This document shows, piece after piece, positions 27,286-39,773 of a DNA stretch of 64,000 nt; positions within the stretch are counted from its first letter, which is position 1, and every line of letters starts with the position of its first letter. This DNA comes from Nissolia schottii (taxonomy: Eukaryota; Streptophyta; Magnoliopsida; Fabales; Fabaceae): NCBI GenBank assembly GCA_003254905.1, contig QANU01067139.1:378315-442314 (forward strand). The letters run 5' to 3'. The notes under the pieces are model-generated. The model worked only from the letters and a program-made list of their open reading frames with translations, was not told where the DNA came from and did not search any database. The position numbers and the translations under genes are program-made.

Positions 27286-30200
27286 TTAGCTTGACGGTTC
27301 AAGACCAGGGATAGATGTTGGCTGCGGATGTGATTTAGTGGGAAGAACTGCAGATTGCTTCTGGGACTTGGGCCTCTCTTCACCCTGCAAAGAAGGTGGC
27401 TTCTCGGGACCTAATTGTACTCCTTCCAAATCAAGCTCTGGTTTTTTCTTCATCTTTTTCTTTTTTAGAGCACCATCTGCAGCAACCCTGGCATCATCCA
27501 GGGAACTGCTAGAACTTAATTTTGCTCTCTCTTGTTTTAAACCATTCATAGAAGGACTGGGGACCCGAACAGCTGTGCTTGTACTAGAAACTGGCTTGTT
27601 CGCTGAAGTTAGAGTATGACTGCTAGATTCTGGAGCTAATCTCTCTCTCGGGTTTTGCTGTGCACTAGCTGAACTAGTATAAACATCCTCCTCTTGCTTC
27701 GGTACCAATAACTTTTTCCTCTTCATGCTTTCCTGGTCCTAATCACAAGTAAACCAATGAGATAATAATCAACTAAAAATCAACATTGTGCTGACAAATA
27801 TCAAATCCTGCTGTGCACAAAATGAGCAAAAGCAAGATCTTCTGCTCTCTTAATAATACCAATGCCAAGATGAATTCATATCATTCAAATCATGATGAAC
27901 TGAAGTGTTCACTATAAATTAGGTCACCCAATGTTTCTCCCCATCTTATAGTTCCTTGGTTATGGGGCTCATGGCTATGCTGCTTTGCAGAAACTACATT
28001 GAATTTGAACAATGACGAGACACAAAGAATGCGACACTTCGGGGTCTTCACGGGTACCAAAACAAGCATGATCATCAGAGCAGACACATTTGGGAAGCTG
28101 TAAGCTGTCTGCACCATTACTAAATTTGGGGCATTTCATCATTTCTAATATTTCCAATGCAATTAAAGGAAAAAATGGCAATAGGTTCCATCCAATATGC
28201 ATCTTTTTGATAACCAGAAACAGTTGTTTTAAAATACAGAAATCCTTCTAAACAAGAATCAGACTGTCATTATTTGGAACAAATTGATAACATAGCATTG
28301 GGTTTTGAAGCTCCAAGTTTATATTTCAGTGTGAACCCAGTAGTTCACCTTACCCTCAGCTGTTGGGTTTTAAGGTTGAGGTTTAAATAGGGTTCAACTG
28401 CTCTGATTTGGTTTGGCACAAGCATTCTTTCTTTCATAGAAGCACCTCTGTTTTGGTTGAAAATAACTTTTCTTACATGTATTGTAGCATTACTCTGTTT
28501 GATACATGAAAATCTCTCGCGTTCTTCCCCTACTTATATAATGCTCTCAAACAAAAGGAATGCCAACCCCAAGCCTTCCTTTGCCCTCCATTTTCCACAA
28601 CCCAGACATTCTCTTAGAAGTAGGATCTTATGATCCAAGTTAGACCCTCATACAATCTTGGGTAATATCTATGATCTTGACAACAACCACATTCGTGTGT
28701 GATGTCCAATGCAACAATGTCACATAGGTAGGTATTAACAGCCTAAACTCTACAGTACAAACAACATTCATGAAGCTCTTTCCTTATTGTGCTTCTAAGA
28801 GATGGTGATATTTGGAAAATGCTTCATTAATATTGAAAATCATTATTCACTGCAAAAGGCATACCTTATGTCTGGTGTACAGTATTTTGCGCCTGTCTTT
28901 TGCCCTGCAAATTCCACGTTTGATCCCATGGTTGTCCATGTAACCATTTGGCCATAATTCCGCAAGCTGAAGATCACAAGGCACCAATAAGTTTAAAATA
29001 AACATATACGATAATATTTATCAAAATGCAAACAAATTAACTTAGACACAACATAGACAACACATTACCAGTGGTCTGAAAGAAGAGAACTGTTTATCAG
29101 GAGAAAAAAAATGAAATGACAGTCATGAAAAAGTCCATGAGCAAGAGTGCTTCTAACACCAATCTCAAACCAAACTGCAAACCATTTTATTTCTAGTGTC
29201 TTCTGGGGATAAAAGGTGGGGTTTAATCATTAACAATAAATTTTGTTATTTTATATGCGAAGAATAATGTCAGTTTAACTTAAATGAATAGGTATTGTTA
29301 AACACTAATATCAAACTTCCAGAAAGCAAGTGAAGAACTCAAAATAACCAAGTTGATTGAGTTTTAGGCCCTCAGCCAGAAAAACACAAGCAACCAAGTA
29401 GCTCTGCTAGACCAATATCGAGAAGATTTTAAAAGTTTGAACACCTCAGCATACAGCTTTCTGACTTGTGGACCAGAATATTCCTCCAACCCCTACAGCA
29501 GTTGCAAACAAAGTTCAATAACAGACATTTTCACAGACAGAATTTTCAAAGTAAGCATTAATAGCTGAAATTCATACTTCAACATAAAGGTCATAGAGAT
29601 CACAAATCTTGTCCTCCAATGCAGTGTCCATACTAAACTTCGATTTAGTTATCACTTTCCCATCAGGACCAGATTCTTGATCACCAGATGCTCCAGCTTT
29701 TTGCTGTTGCTGATATGTCATGAAAAAAATAAAAAAGAAACAACATCCCAATTTAATTAACAAAACATTAAGTAAAATTAAGACTGAAATTTCCTGTAAG
29801 TTTGTTAAGATACAGTGCGAGCATAAAAAGTTATAGAAAGAAGACAACAATTATCATAATAGAAGCAATAAAATCCCTTTCCAGGTCAGTTATCTAAGCG
29901 TAAGCTTGTCATAATAAGCATTTGCACTGCAAACAGAGAATTGCATGGGATTCGCCAAGAGACGCATCAAACACCCAAAAGAAATGACAATGGGAAGCAT
30001 CCAGCAAAGCTAAAGAAATATGGAGAACATGCAAAACATGACACTTAAGAGCATATCACATGATGCTGACAGATACAAAAATAAAATTTATTTGTGCCAT
30101 CTCATGGATAATTGGCGGCATTATGAACTCACAAGAATTCTATACAAATGAAAACAAAACACATGTAAGCCAGAGTACCAATATTTGATAATGAACATAA

Positions 30201-33200
30201 TAGCAAGGACAACTAAAAGAAACCTTGGATTCCACAGTTGGGGCCTGCATCTTAATCATATCAACAACTTCCTTCTTTAGCTGTTGAAACCTATCATCTG
30301 TCTCCTGCTTTGCTGACAGACCCATAGTGATCATTATTTTTAAGTTTCTCTACAATAAGAAACATTGTATGAGAAGATAAATAGTATAAGGAATAAAGAG
30401 AATTCAAACATGCCTAAACTACAATGAATAGAAACAAAAAATCAGTTCAAAAAACTATAAAATAACCAAGGTAGAGGAGACTTTTATTCCACAAGAGAGA
30501 ATAATTTTCATTGACTTTAAAATTAAAAAATTACTGCCATGTGAAGATGATAATGTTAAGCCTATAGTCACACCACGTTATTTAAATGGAAGCAAGGTGG
30601 CTTCAGATAAAACCAACCACACTCAAGTCTCAGTTTCACATAAATTTTGGGATCTACTCAAACAAGGTGAGGAGGGACAATACCTATTGTTCGGTTCAGG
30701 TGAAAATGAGAGGAACGAATAAAAGGGGATAAAAGGGAACAGTTCTAACTTTTCTCCCATTGGTTGAGGGAAAGAAAACCACATGACCAGAAAACTTTTT
30801 CTCCTATGCACTCAAACGAAGACTTGAGAGAATGACAGAAATCTGTAAAAAGAACAATTCTATATTGTCTTAGTTTATGTTTCTCCGCCGAGTGCTTAGA
30901 CCAATGGCCAACCGTTCTCCTCTATAAATCTCAACCACAAACGGGATCCTGAATTGCAGCAAAGACAATCTCTACAAAAACTCCAAAAGTGGCAATTCAA
31001 CAATTGAAAAGAAAATGAAGAAACCAAACCAAGGTTACACTGAAGATGGGGTGGGTGGTTGTGGATGGGCGTGAAGTTGGGTGAGGAGTGATAATTTCTG
31101 TTTGGTTAAGCCAGAAGTAATCGGAAGGGGTGGGAGGATAGGATGGGGAGGCAGAAGAAAGATGAGTGTGTGCAAGGTTGGGGGGGTGAGGAGGTGCAAA
31201 GGAGGAAACCAAGTGTAGGGGTGAGAATTTTAACCCAGTTTTATAATTTGTTTTCTAAATTAATGTTTATTACAAAATGTATTTATTTAAAATATAAAAA
31301 TATATTTAATTTAGGACTATGAAATAAAGTAGAAAAATATTGTGATCTCATTATATAAAATAAAATAAAATGTCATTTTACATCAATGCTGTTCCTCTTT
31401 TCTAACACATTTTCTTTCCATCTATTTTCAGTTCTCTTCATTTTCTCTTCTCATCCAATTGAAGGCTAAAGTTGGAAATTAACAGAACTAACATTAAAAC
31501 GCTAAATGTTTATATATAACAGCAGCAATACCTTTAATGTTCTAAGTTGAATCAGGTGCCCAAGAATACCATTAAGACGGTTAATTAACTCCTTTGATAC
31601 TTTCCCTTGGCTTGCCTGCAACAACAAAAACACAGTTAATATTAAAATGTTTAAAACCCTCTTCAGTAAAAAAAAAAATAAAGTTGTATGTATCTCTAGA
31701 AGCATAAAATCAATAAATGAGCATATGCCATGATGCCAGTACCGCTACTCTAGCAACTTTAGCAAGCTTTAGCTTTATTTCTCTAGGCAGCCTCCTTTTG
31801 ATTGCCTGGGATGTATTATCAGCCTCCTGGTTTTCCGCTACGGGTGGCCTAGCTGTCATATTGTTCAAAAGGAATAAAAGGAAAGCAAAACTTAGGATTA
31901 GCAATAAACGTCCCTCATTTCCTATCCATAAGTAATGTGGACTTCATAACAATTTCAAAACTTACATTCTGCAACCATGTTTTCTAATTCACAAATAGCC
32001 TTTTCAAGCGACGAAGTTTTAGGCCTAGCGCTGGAACCATCTTTCTTGGGCTTGTATTCAGATTTCTGCACAATATTCAAACAAACACATGACTAAGACA
32101 GGAACTAATGGAATAAATCTAGTTTCACGCATAGATTCCAATTTCATAACTTTTATCATCACTAGTCACAATAACCAAAAGCATATCATAAAGATAGTTT
32201 ACTTGCCCTTATGCCAGTATCCTTTAGACTAGTATCATTTTAAATGAAAAAGCATGTCTCAAGACAAACACAATGCTAGGCAAAGGACAAAGTTGAAGCC
32301 ATAAAGCTACTGACTAGGAATTCAAGCTTAATACCAAAATAATATCTTCCATGTGACTGTTGTTCTTCATGCAAAAAAGACAGGGAGCTAGCAATGCATA
32401 ATAAAAGGCTCATTGATGGGGAATTCAACACCTACTTCAATTAGCACACCGCATGTAACACGCCCCCCCCCCCAAAAAAGGGGGGAAAAAACTGGTTCTA
32501 CAAAGAACGGAAGGCAATTGCTGAATGCATGGGATGCTTATTGCCTTAGACTCTTAGTGGGAGAACCCAATTGTTGAATAGCAAAAAAGAAGTGATGAAA
32601 GCACTCCGGTGCAGAGGACCTCTATTTTGGTATCACTTGCTTTTTAAATTATTTATCAAATCAAAATTTAAACAGGAAGACAACATATAAGCAAAAGAAA
32701 TGAAAAACTTACAGTTGCTTGCATAGCAGACTTTCCTTCAGACAAGTTAAGATCCGGCAATTCACGCTTTCCATTTTTTTCTTTTGACCGACTTGTATTT
32801 TCCATATTATTACTACTTGATAGCCTTCCAGGTTGGGATTTAGAATGTACAACAGCACTTTTCTCATGGTACTTCTGATGAGATGGATCCAGCAATCCAC
32901 TTGCATCTTTATATTTATCATTTATGCTCTTAGATTGAAAAATGCCTTTCTTCTGCTTATCTTGTGTCACATAAGCAGGAGCATTATCATTTGATGCTTT
33001 CAGAGAGACAGAAGAGTCCAATACTGGCTTAGTATCAGCAGCTTTCTTTTTAGAACTAATTCCAGGGATATCAGATTGATTATGAAGCTTTGAGTCATCA
33101 TAAGGTTCACCAGGAGCAACTGAATTCTGAGAGGAAGTAAGTGTATTCTTCGCCTGCAGTGAAGCTGTTTTTCCAGATGCTGGCTTGCCCATTTTCACTG

Positions 33201-34854
33201 GTTTATTTGGTACGTGATCATCATTATTGTCACTAGGATTCTTCAATATATCTTTTCTGCGCCTCTTTTTTGGTTGCTGGTTAGGTAAAACCAAAGGTTC
33301 ATTTCTGATAATATAGAGAAAAACAACAGAAAAACAAAAGGAATAATTAATAATTTGTTACTTTTACAACAGAAAAACAAAAGGAATAATTAACAATTTG
33401 TTACTTGTATTACTCTAATATTCAATTAGATATATTCATAAATCAGAACATATGCAGACAAATGTCAAAGAAAATAATAATTACTGCTAAGCTAGAAAAA
33501 TAATGTCAAATCAGGAACACGACGACAAAGAAACGTACACCAGATTATCAGGGGGAAAAAACATGGATGTTGATTTGAATAAAAAAAATGGACAAAAGAA
33601 AAAGAAAGCTGCAGCTGATTAACACTTTGAGATGACTAAAATAGCCATTATCTGACGCAAGTACAATAAAATAATGATGACAGACCAGCCTAAGCATTGA
33701 AACAAGCTCAACAATTAAGTGATTTACTGATTTGTAAAGAACACGATCTATGATTTGATTTAACCTAAGTGATTTTGAAGAAAGAAGAAAAGAAATATCC
33801 AAAGCAGCATTTAAAAAAATATATCTTACAGGCGTTCCAATTTCCCCCTATTCACGAAGAACCCGTCGTGTTTGATTGCAGAATTATCAACCTCAAAATA
33901 TTCATCCTGCAGAACAAACAGTTTAAGAACATAAAAAAATAAAAAATAAAAGTAGTCCAGAAGCAGGAAATTCCAGCATATTAATAATATTCCCATCGGA
34001 AAACAATGGCCGCGAGAATCATAAACAAACCAAAACATTATACAGCTATACCAACCAGCTCAGCATCATCAATGAAAGAGTCTTCCGTGTCATACTGATC
34101 ATCATCAGGAACATCATGCATATCCTCATCATCACTGCTATCGTTACCCTAAACGCCGATGCAGCATCCCACATATTAGCAATACAGAAGCTACAAATTA
34201 ACACTCAAACACACATCTACAACATGAAATCAATCGTTTACAAAAGTAATAAACCCTGACACAGAGCATAGCACAACAATCGCGGTAAGAAATGTACACA
34301 TACCATGTAAAGGCGTTCAATCTTCTCTATCACAGCACTGAATCGGTTCGGCTGGTTAGCGTCTTTTCCTTCAATTTCAGTAGGTTGTCCCTAAAAAGAG
34401 ATGATCATAGACTCGTAAAACCAGCAAAGCATATCACCACACACAATTTTCAAATTAACAATAACCTAGACTTCACGATCAACGTAATAACAAAATTCGA
34501 TGTCATAAAAACACGACGCAATTCCAAAAAATCAGAACTCACCACAATGCTAAGCATCACGCTCAAAAACAAAACAGTGAAGCTATCTTTGCACGTGAAT
34601 TAACAATGCACTGAAATTACATCGAAAAAAAAGAAAATCGTGCACGACACGAGACTCACCGGAGCGATTCTGGATTCGAGTTTGGGGTTCTCCGGGGCGG
34701 GAGCGGAGGAGGACGATCCGCTAGCTTTGTTAGCGTCTTTCATGAGCTTCTTCCACGAGACGATGGTGGTCTCTCCCGGGCGGAGGTCCACCGTGAAAAT
34801 CGTGCGGTCGCCCTTCTTGACGAAGGACGACGACGGCTTCTTCTCCTCCGCCAT
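27286..34854 (-). CDS. UBN: Ubinuclein/HPC2-like HIRA histone-chaperone subunit
   Basis: Ubinucleins bind HIRA and help deposit histone H3.3 in chromatin. Exons in transcript order: 34854-34660, 34390-34304, 34148-34056, 33906-33830, 33304-32713, 32065-31966, 31852-31743, 31615-31532, 30349-30224, 29709-29578, 29492-29445, 28966-28865 and 27738-27286. They give 732 residues. The acidic Hpc2-related domain spans about residues 95-151 (YDTEDSFIDDAELDEYF, then KHDGFFVNRGKLER). A basic stretch, PKKRRRKD, near 162-169 is a likely nuclear signal. The ubinuclein middle domain runs about 382-582, with KRRLPREIKLKLAKVAR, LEDKICDLYDLYVE and LAELWPNGYMDNHGIKR. The tail is low-complexity and basic (KKKKMKKKPELD). 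It matches Arabidopsis UBN1/UBN2 in domain order, and its place beside NADK2 and PTAC6 supports orthology. Exon 1 was chosen because MAEEKKPSSSF is followed by a conserved basic/hydrophobic segment. Confidence 0.92.
33323..33408. repeat. 43-bp tandem duplication in a UBN intron
   Basis: The segment starting ACAACAGAAAAACAAAAGGA is present twice, at 33323 and 33366, with one clear difference. It lies just upstream, in transcript sense, of the large exon 33304-32713. Confidence 0.85.
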
Positions 34855-35560
34855 CGCCGGAGGAAATCACAGTCGGTAACCGGCGAGCGAAGATTAGGGA
34901 ATTAGGGTGTAAGAGAAAACTGTAAAGCCCTAAAAGGGCGAAGAAGAACAAGGGGGAATTGGGCTTCGGGCTCTGGATTGCGCGGGATTCCGAAATTAAT
35001 TAACGAAGATAAAAAAAGGAAAAAATAAATAGGATTAGGATTAGGATTAGATAAATAAAATGGAGTGTATAACTGCAATTCGAGTGTGGACGTGAATTTT
35101 AGCTGCGCTTAACTTTCTCTTTTCCGAGGAAAAATGCAGGGAGGGAAAGGGGGAAAGTGGGGCGGGTTTTGAATGGGCCGGGTCCTGGTCCTGGTCCTGG
35201 TCCTGGTCCACACGAGATTCTAACTTGATCCAACGAGAACGAGAAAGTGTCCGCATTCTGCGATGCTCACCTTCTCAAACGGTACTACATGCTTACCAAA
35301 AGTGTGAAACTAAAGACAAAACTACTTACCCAAATAAATAAATAGGAAAACGAAAATGGCGAACTACGTTCGTAAAGTGTTATTGAATACATACATTAGG
35401 ATTCGAGTTTCTTTCTTATGTTGGGCCATCTTTACCTAACAAATTTCTTCTCTTCCCGTGCTAGTCATTTTTGCTTTTTGGGCTTCGGCCCGACTTGTAC
35501 CCAAAAGGAAAAAATAAAATAATCACATATCCTTTACTAATAGTTAGAAAGCCCTGATGG
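34855..35560 (-). promoter_or_regulatory. UBN promoter and 5' UTR region
   Basis: This region precedes the UBN start, reading leftwards. It has TGGGCC/GGGCCG elements near 35174, TTAGGG-type motifs at 34895-34910, three AGGATT units at 35031-35050 and a GGTCCT array at 35181-35209. TGGGC and telo-box-like motifs are common in promoters of plant housekeeping genes. No TATA box was assigned. Confidence 0.45.
35181..35209. repeat. (GGTCCT)n short tandem array
   Basis: Four full GGTCCT units and a partial fifth. Confidence 0.9.
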
Positions 35561-36304
35561 AACCATCACCACGTGTCATAACTCAAAAAACACCAATTGG
35601 AGGGGATCCACATGTCCTTCTGACATTCAAAAGCTTCCCCTCAAATTGGACTCAGTTACGTCGCAGAAACTTCATTCTATTTGGTTCACTAACCCACTCA
35701 ATATATATCCTATTTTTCTGTGACAGAGAGAACAAATATTTTACACTTTACATAACATCTCTAACCATTAAACATTATTATACATCACCTCAACTCTCTT
35801 TCACGTGTTGACTTTATCCTGCTCTTTTATGGTGAAAACCATATATTATAGGTTTTGTTTTTATGAAGTTTGAACTTGGGATGGCAACTCTTGCTATGTT
35901 TGCTTTTGTAACATGCCTCCATTCAATACCATGTCAATTTACAAGCAGTGGTCATTAAAGATGTTCAACTACCCCCACCCCTCTTTTACTACTATTGTTA
36001 AATAGGGATAGAAGAGGGTTTTGGAATTTGGTTTCTACACATCTGCTGCTTCTGCTTAACAGGTACTGTTCTCCCCATCTATTCTATGCTTTAATGTTTT
36101 ACATATATATCAGCTATTTTTAGCACACGATCCACCTAATCACGTCTGCATGAGGAAAAACTCACAAATTTGTCTTCATTGTTGTTGCAGATACTGGTGT
36201 GATAATAAAGGAAAATCACAAACTGCATATGGAAATGTAGAATAACCTCCTTCCAAATTCTGTTGATGGTCATTCCTTTCCTATGCAAAGGTAAAGTAAG
36301 GATA

Positions 36305-36348
<44 letters not shown>

Positions 36349-37744
36349 NTTCAAGTAGTGAAAGTGAGCAAGGAAAAGGTGCCATTTTTCAAAGTGATTT
36401 GGGAAAAGGTCTATGGGTAGAAACTCAAACTGCAAAATTTAAATTCAAAGTGATTTTGCATATTGCACAGTGATATATAACTTAGACTAGATGCATGATT
36501 GGTGTACTTGCATGCAAATGAACTTCAGTGAGTTCATGAGAGCAAACTAATTATAAAGCTTTCTTCCTTCTGAACTTAAATACCTAACTAAGTTTTCTAC
36601 TTGATTGTCAGTGCAGATAGTTCTAGAGAATAACCCTTGGTATAATTACCTCTTCCATTGTGAGCAATGACGCAGTTTGTGATTCAACACAAGCCAATGT
36701 ATTAGAAATGAAATTAACTTGATAAAATCTATTATACATCTTTGAAAACTATCAATTTATACAGTTTACTGAGTTTTTCATTTGATCATTACTGCAGATA
36801 GCCCATAGCAATAATTCTTGAGCCAACATGAGCAATGGCAAAAAATAAAAAATATTAAAGAGAGTTGATCTACCGCTTTCATGTATAATAGTAAGGTCCA
36901 TCCCAATTCCTCCCACTCTCTCTTTATGTTTCTAATCCCATTTCTTTGTTTTTTTTCTAATTATGTTAGTTAAATCAAGATTAAAAGTATATTTTAATTA
37001 TATTCACTGAAACAACGCCAACCTGAGTTGATCTACAGCTGTCATGTTAATTCAATAAAACTAAGAAGACTCTTTCATGTTCTCCCCACAAATTTCACAT
37101 TTCAGAAAACTATTTCTTTGGTTGTCTTGCAAAGCTAAAGTAAGTACAATATACAACTTCTATAGTAATCTCTCAAATCCTTACACAATTGCAAAAATTG
37201 AACAATTTTACCTATTGATTAAATAAATAGCATTCATGTTTATTTTGTTATCTATTACACGACAACCTCCTTCCAAGCTCACTTGAAGATCATTTTCAGT
37301 TAAAATTGAGATGATGGATTAATATGCTTTTTCTCTTTTGTTAGTTGATTTTGGGCATAGAAAACTAATGCATCAGTCATGAAAGAGCACAACAAGATGA
37401 AGCATAGAAGAGGAGCTAATGAGCTAGGAGATTATAGAATAGAAACTTGAGTGACAACTTGCTCAAATCAAACTATTGTCTTAAATTGTGTTGCCAGATA
37501 TTTAAACTATCAATTTATTTGATTAAAAACTTCATTTTTGAAACACTTTTGAAATGAGATTAAAAACTTCACTCACTTCCCATTTATTTTTCTATTCCTT
37601 TTCAAGAGATTATAGTTCTCCAACCCAACTTATTTTAATTAGCAGTATATTTTTATATTCTTCAATGTCATTGGTTTAATCAACTCAAAGAAGAGAAGCA
37701 TGAGTTTAAGAAGAGACTAAAACACTAGCACGTAGCAACATCAA
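35561..37744. other. Gene-free AT-rich intergenic stretch
   Basis: No coding sequence is supported. It holds a (TA)n microsatellite. GAGTTGATCTAC followed by a GCT(T/G)TCATGT motif occurs at about 36862 and 37024, suggesting a small dispersed repeat. Confidence 0.45.
36307..36348. repeat. (AT)n microsatellite next to an ambiguous base
   Basis: About 21 AT units end at an N at 36349, so the true length is uncertain. Confidence 0.95.
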
Positions 37745-38578
37745 CTAGGGGTGTCAAATGGGCCGGGCCAAAATTATGCCTCTATTTAGGGTGCGGCTGG
37801 TTTATGGTCAGTCCGCGAGCATAAACGGGTCAGCCCGCCAGCCTGTTTTAAAAAGAAATAATAATAAAATTTTGGTCTATTTTTTATGGTTTTAAATACA
37901 AAGTTGTAAATAAGTATGCGCGATCATTTTTAGCTATTTTTATCGTCTATCTATTAATTAATCGGAAAGAAATAGTTTAAATGGTTGATTGGGAGATTAT
38001 ATTATATTTTTTGTTCATTCAACTATCTTGCTTGAAAGATATCAAATGCTATTTGAAATCAGTTCATGAATTAATACAAATTTCATGAATTAAATGACGG
38101 CATATAATATTGATGTGGGTACAATTAGGTTATTGATCAAAAATACAATTGGAACTCTTTCTCGTAAATTAATCAATAATAAACAAGGTTTAAAACTGTA
38201 TATCAACTTGTAGAGCGTAGGCACTCATTGAAGGAATGGAATACAAAATTTATTAATATCTATTTCATAACACTTCAGCTATATAGCAATATAAATATAG
38301 TTAAGTAGTTAAGCATAACAAATAGTTAAACATGTTCAATTATAAGTCCAAATAGTTAAACTTTAAACTCTTAAACGCCAAAATAAAATTTACAGTCCAA
38401 AATGAAACTTTTAAAATTTTGGTATTTTTTAAAAAAAAATGCACGGGCTAGCCCGTGTGCTTAAACGGGCTGGGCTATTTTTTTTTAAATTTTCACGGAC
38501 CTATTTTTTGTGTAAAGTCCGTCCATTTAACCGGGTTTGCGGGCCTAGCTCGCGAGCCGGACACATTTTGACAGTCTT
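37745..38578. mobile_element. hAT-like non-autonomous element, 834 bp
   Basis: The left end is CTAGGGGTGTCAAATGGGCC; the right end reads AAGACTGTCAAAATGTG on the reverse strand. Flanking repeats AACAT(C/T)AA at 37737-37744 and 38579-38586 match at 7 of 8 bases. The subterminal parts hold mirrored GGGCC/GGCTAGCCC/CGGGC motifs. No transposase is visible in the AT-rich middle. Confidence 0.65.
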
Positions 38579-38991
38579 AACATTAACACATAGAATTCTA
38601 ATTCAGGACTTTAATCAACCTATGGTTTACTTCGAAACCCTCAATTAATATGCAATTTGAAATCAAAATTCCATATTGCAATTTCTACACCAAGAACTCA
38701 TAAAATCCCCAAAACTACAAACCCTAATGAGAACTCATGAGATCTCAAAATGAATTTAGCTTAAAAATATACCTTTCAAACAAATTACATGACAAATTCT
38801 CAAAGCTTTCATTCAGAGAGAGAATGCCAAACATAACCCAATGTCGTTGAGATAACGTTCGAAAGAGGGAGCCGTTAGAGAGAGAAACGTTCCAGAGAGA
38901 GCTCACGGGAGAGGAAACACAACAGGAGGGCTCACCAGAGATGGACACACAACTCACGTTTTCGGATGAGAGAGAGAGAGAGAGAGAGACG

Positions 38992-39773
38992 CGCTACATG
39001 AAAATAGCTCATTACCGTCGGCGATACAGTCAGAAATTTGTACAGTTACCATTTACCATCAGACATCAGGCCGACGGTAAAGTGCTCGATGGTAATCGAT
39101 TTACCGTCGAACAACGACACCCGACAATAATTACTGTCAGAATAAACTGACGGAAATTATCGTCGGTTAATGTCGACGGTAAAGATAATAATATTTTATT
39201 CCCATACCACCGTTAGTCACTACGGACGATAAAGATATTACTATTTTATTCCTTTATCGTCGGCTTGTAAAGAATAAAGATATTAAAATTTTATTGTCTT
39301 AATATTAATATTTAATTCCTTTACCGTCTGCTTTTGGTCGTCGCTAATATTGAACCTTATTGTCGGCTATAATCGACGGTAATAATTAAATATTAAAAAA
39401 ATTAATTAAAATTTTATTATTTATTTTAATAAATTATATAATTATATTAATAAATATGTAATTTAATAAATTATAAAATTTAATTTAATAAATAATTTTT
39501 GTAATTTATAAATATATAGAAATTTATATTTAATAACTAATTAAATATTTATTTAATTAATACTAAAATATTAAATAAAAATTAAGCAACTAAATTGTAT
39601 AAGACAATAATAGTAATAATAAAATAAATTTAATATTTAAAATTTTTAAACAATTACAAATCATAGCTAGTCTAACAATGAAAGATAAACACTATCATTA
39701 TCATTTTCAGAATTTAGTTGATCATCAAAATCTTCTTCATTATTTGTATCCAACAATGTATTCATATTAGATT
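38992..39773 (-). mobile_element. Truncated CACTA element, same family as 55381-56869
   Basis: The left end, CGCTACATGAAAATAGCTCA, is a one-base variant of a CACTA terminus and matches the ends of the element at 55381-56869. The first 400 bp are crowded with the subterminal motif TTACCGTCG and its complement. An extremely AT-rich tract follows. Then at 39661-39773 the reverse strand reads an acidic tail (DFDDQLNSENDND) that could be the transposase C-terminus. The element stops where the LINE starts; the other half was not found. Confidence 0.65.

Noticed and set aside
34640-34879. Open frame antisense to UBN exon 1
   Set aside because: A shadow of the coding exon on the other strand.
35557-35811. 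84-residue open frame upstream of UBN
   Set aside because: No recognisable motif, promoter or splice partners.
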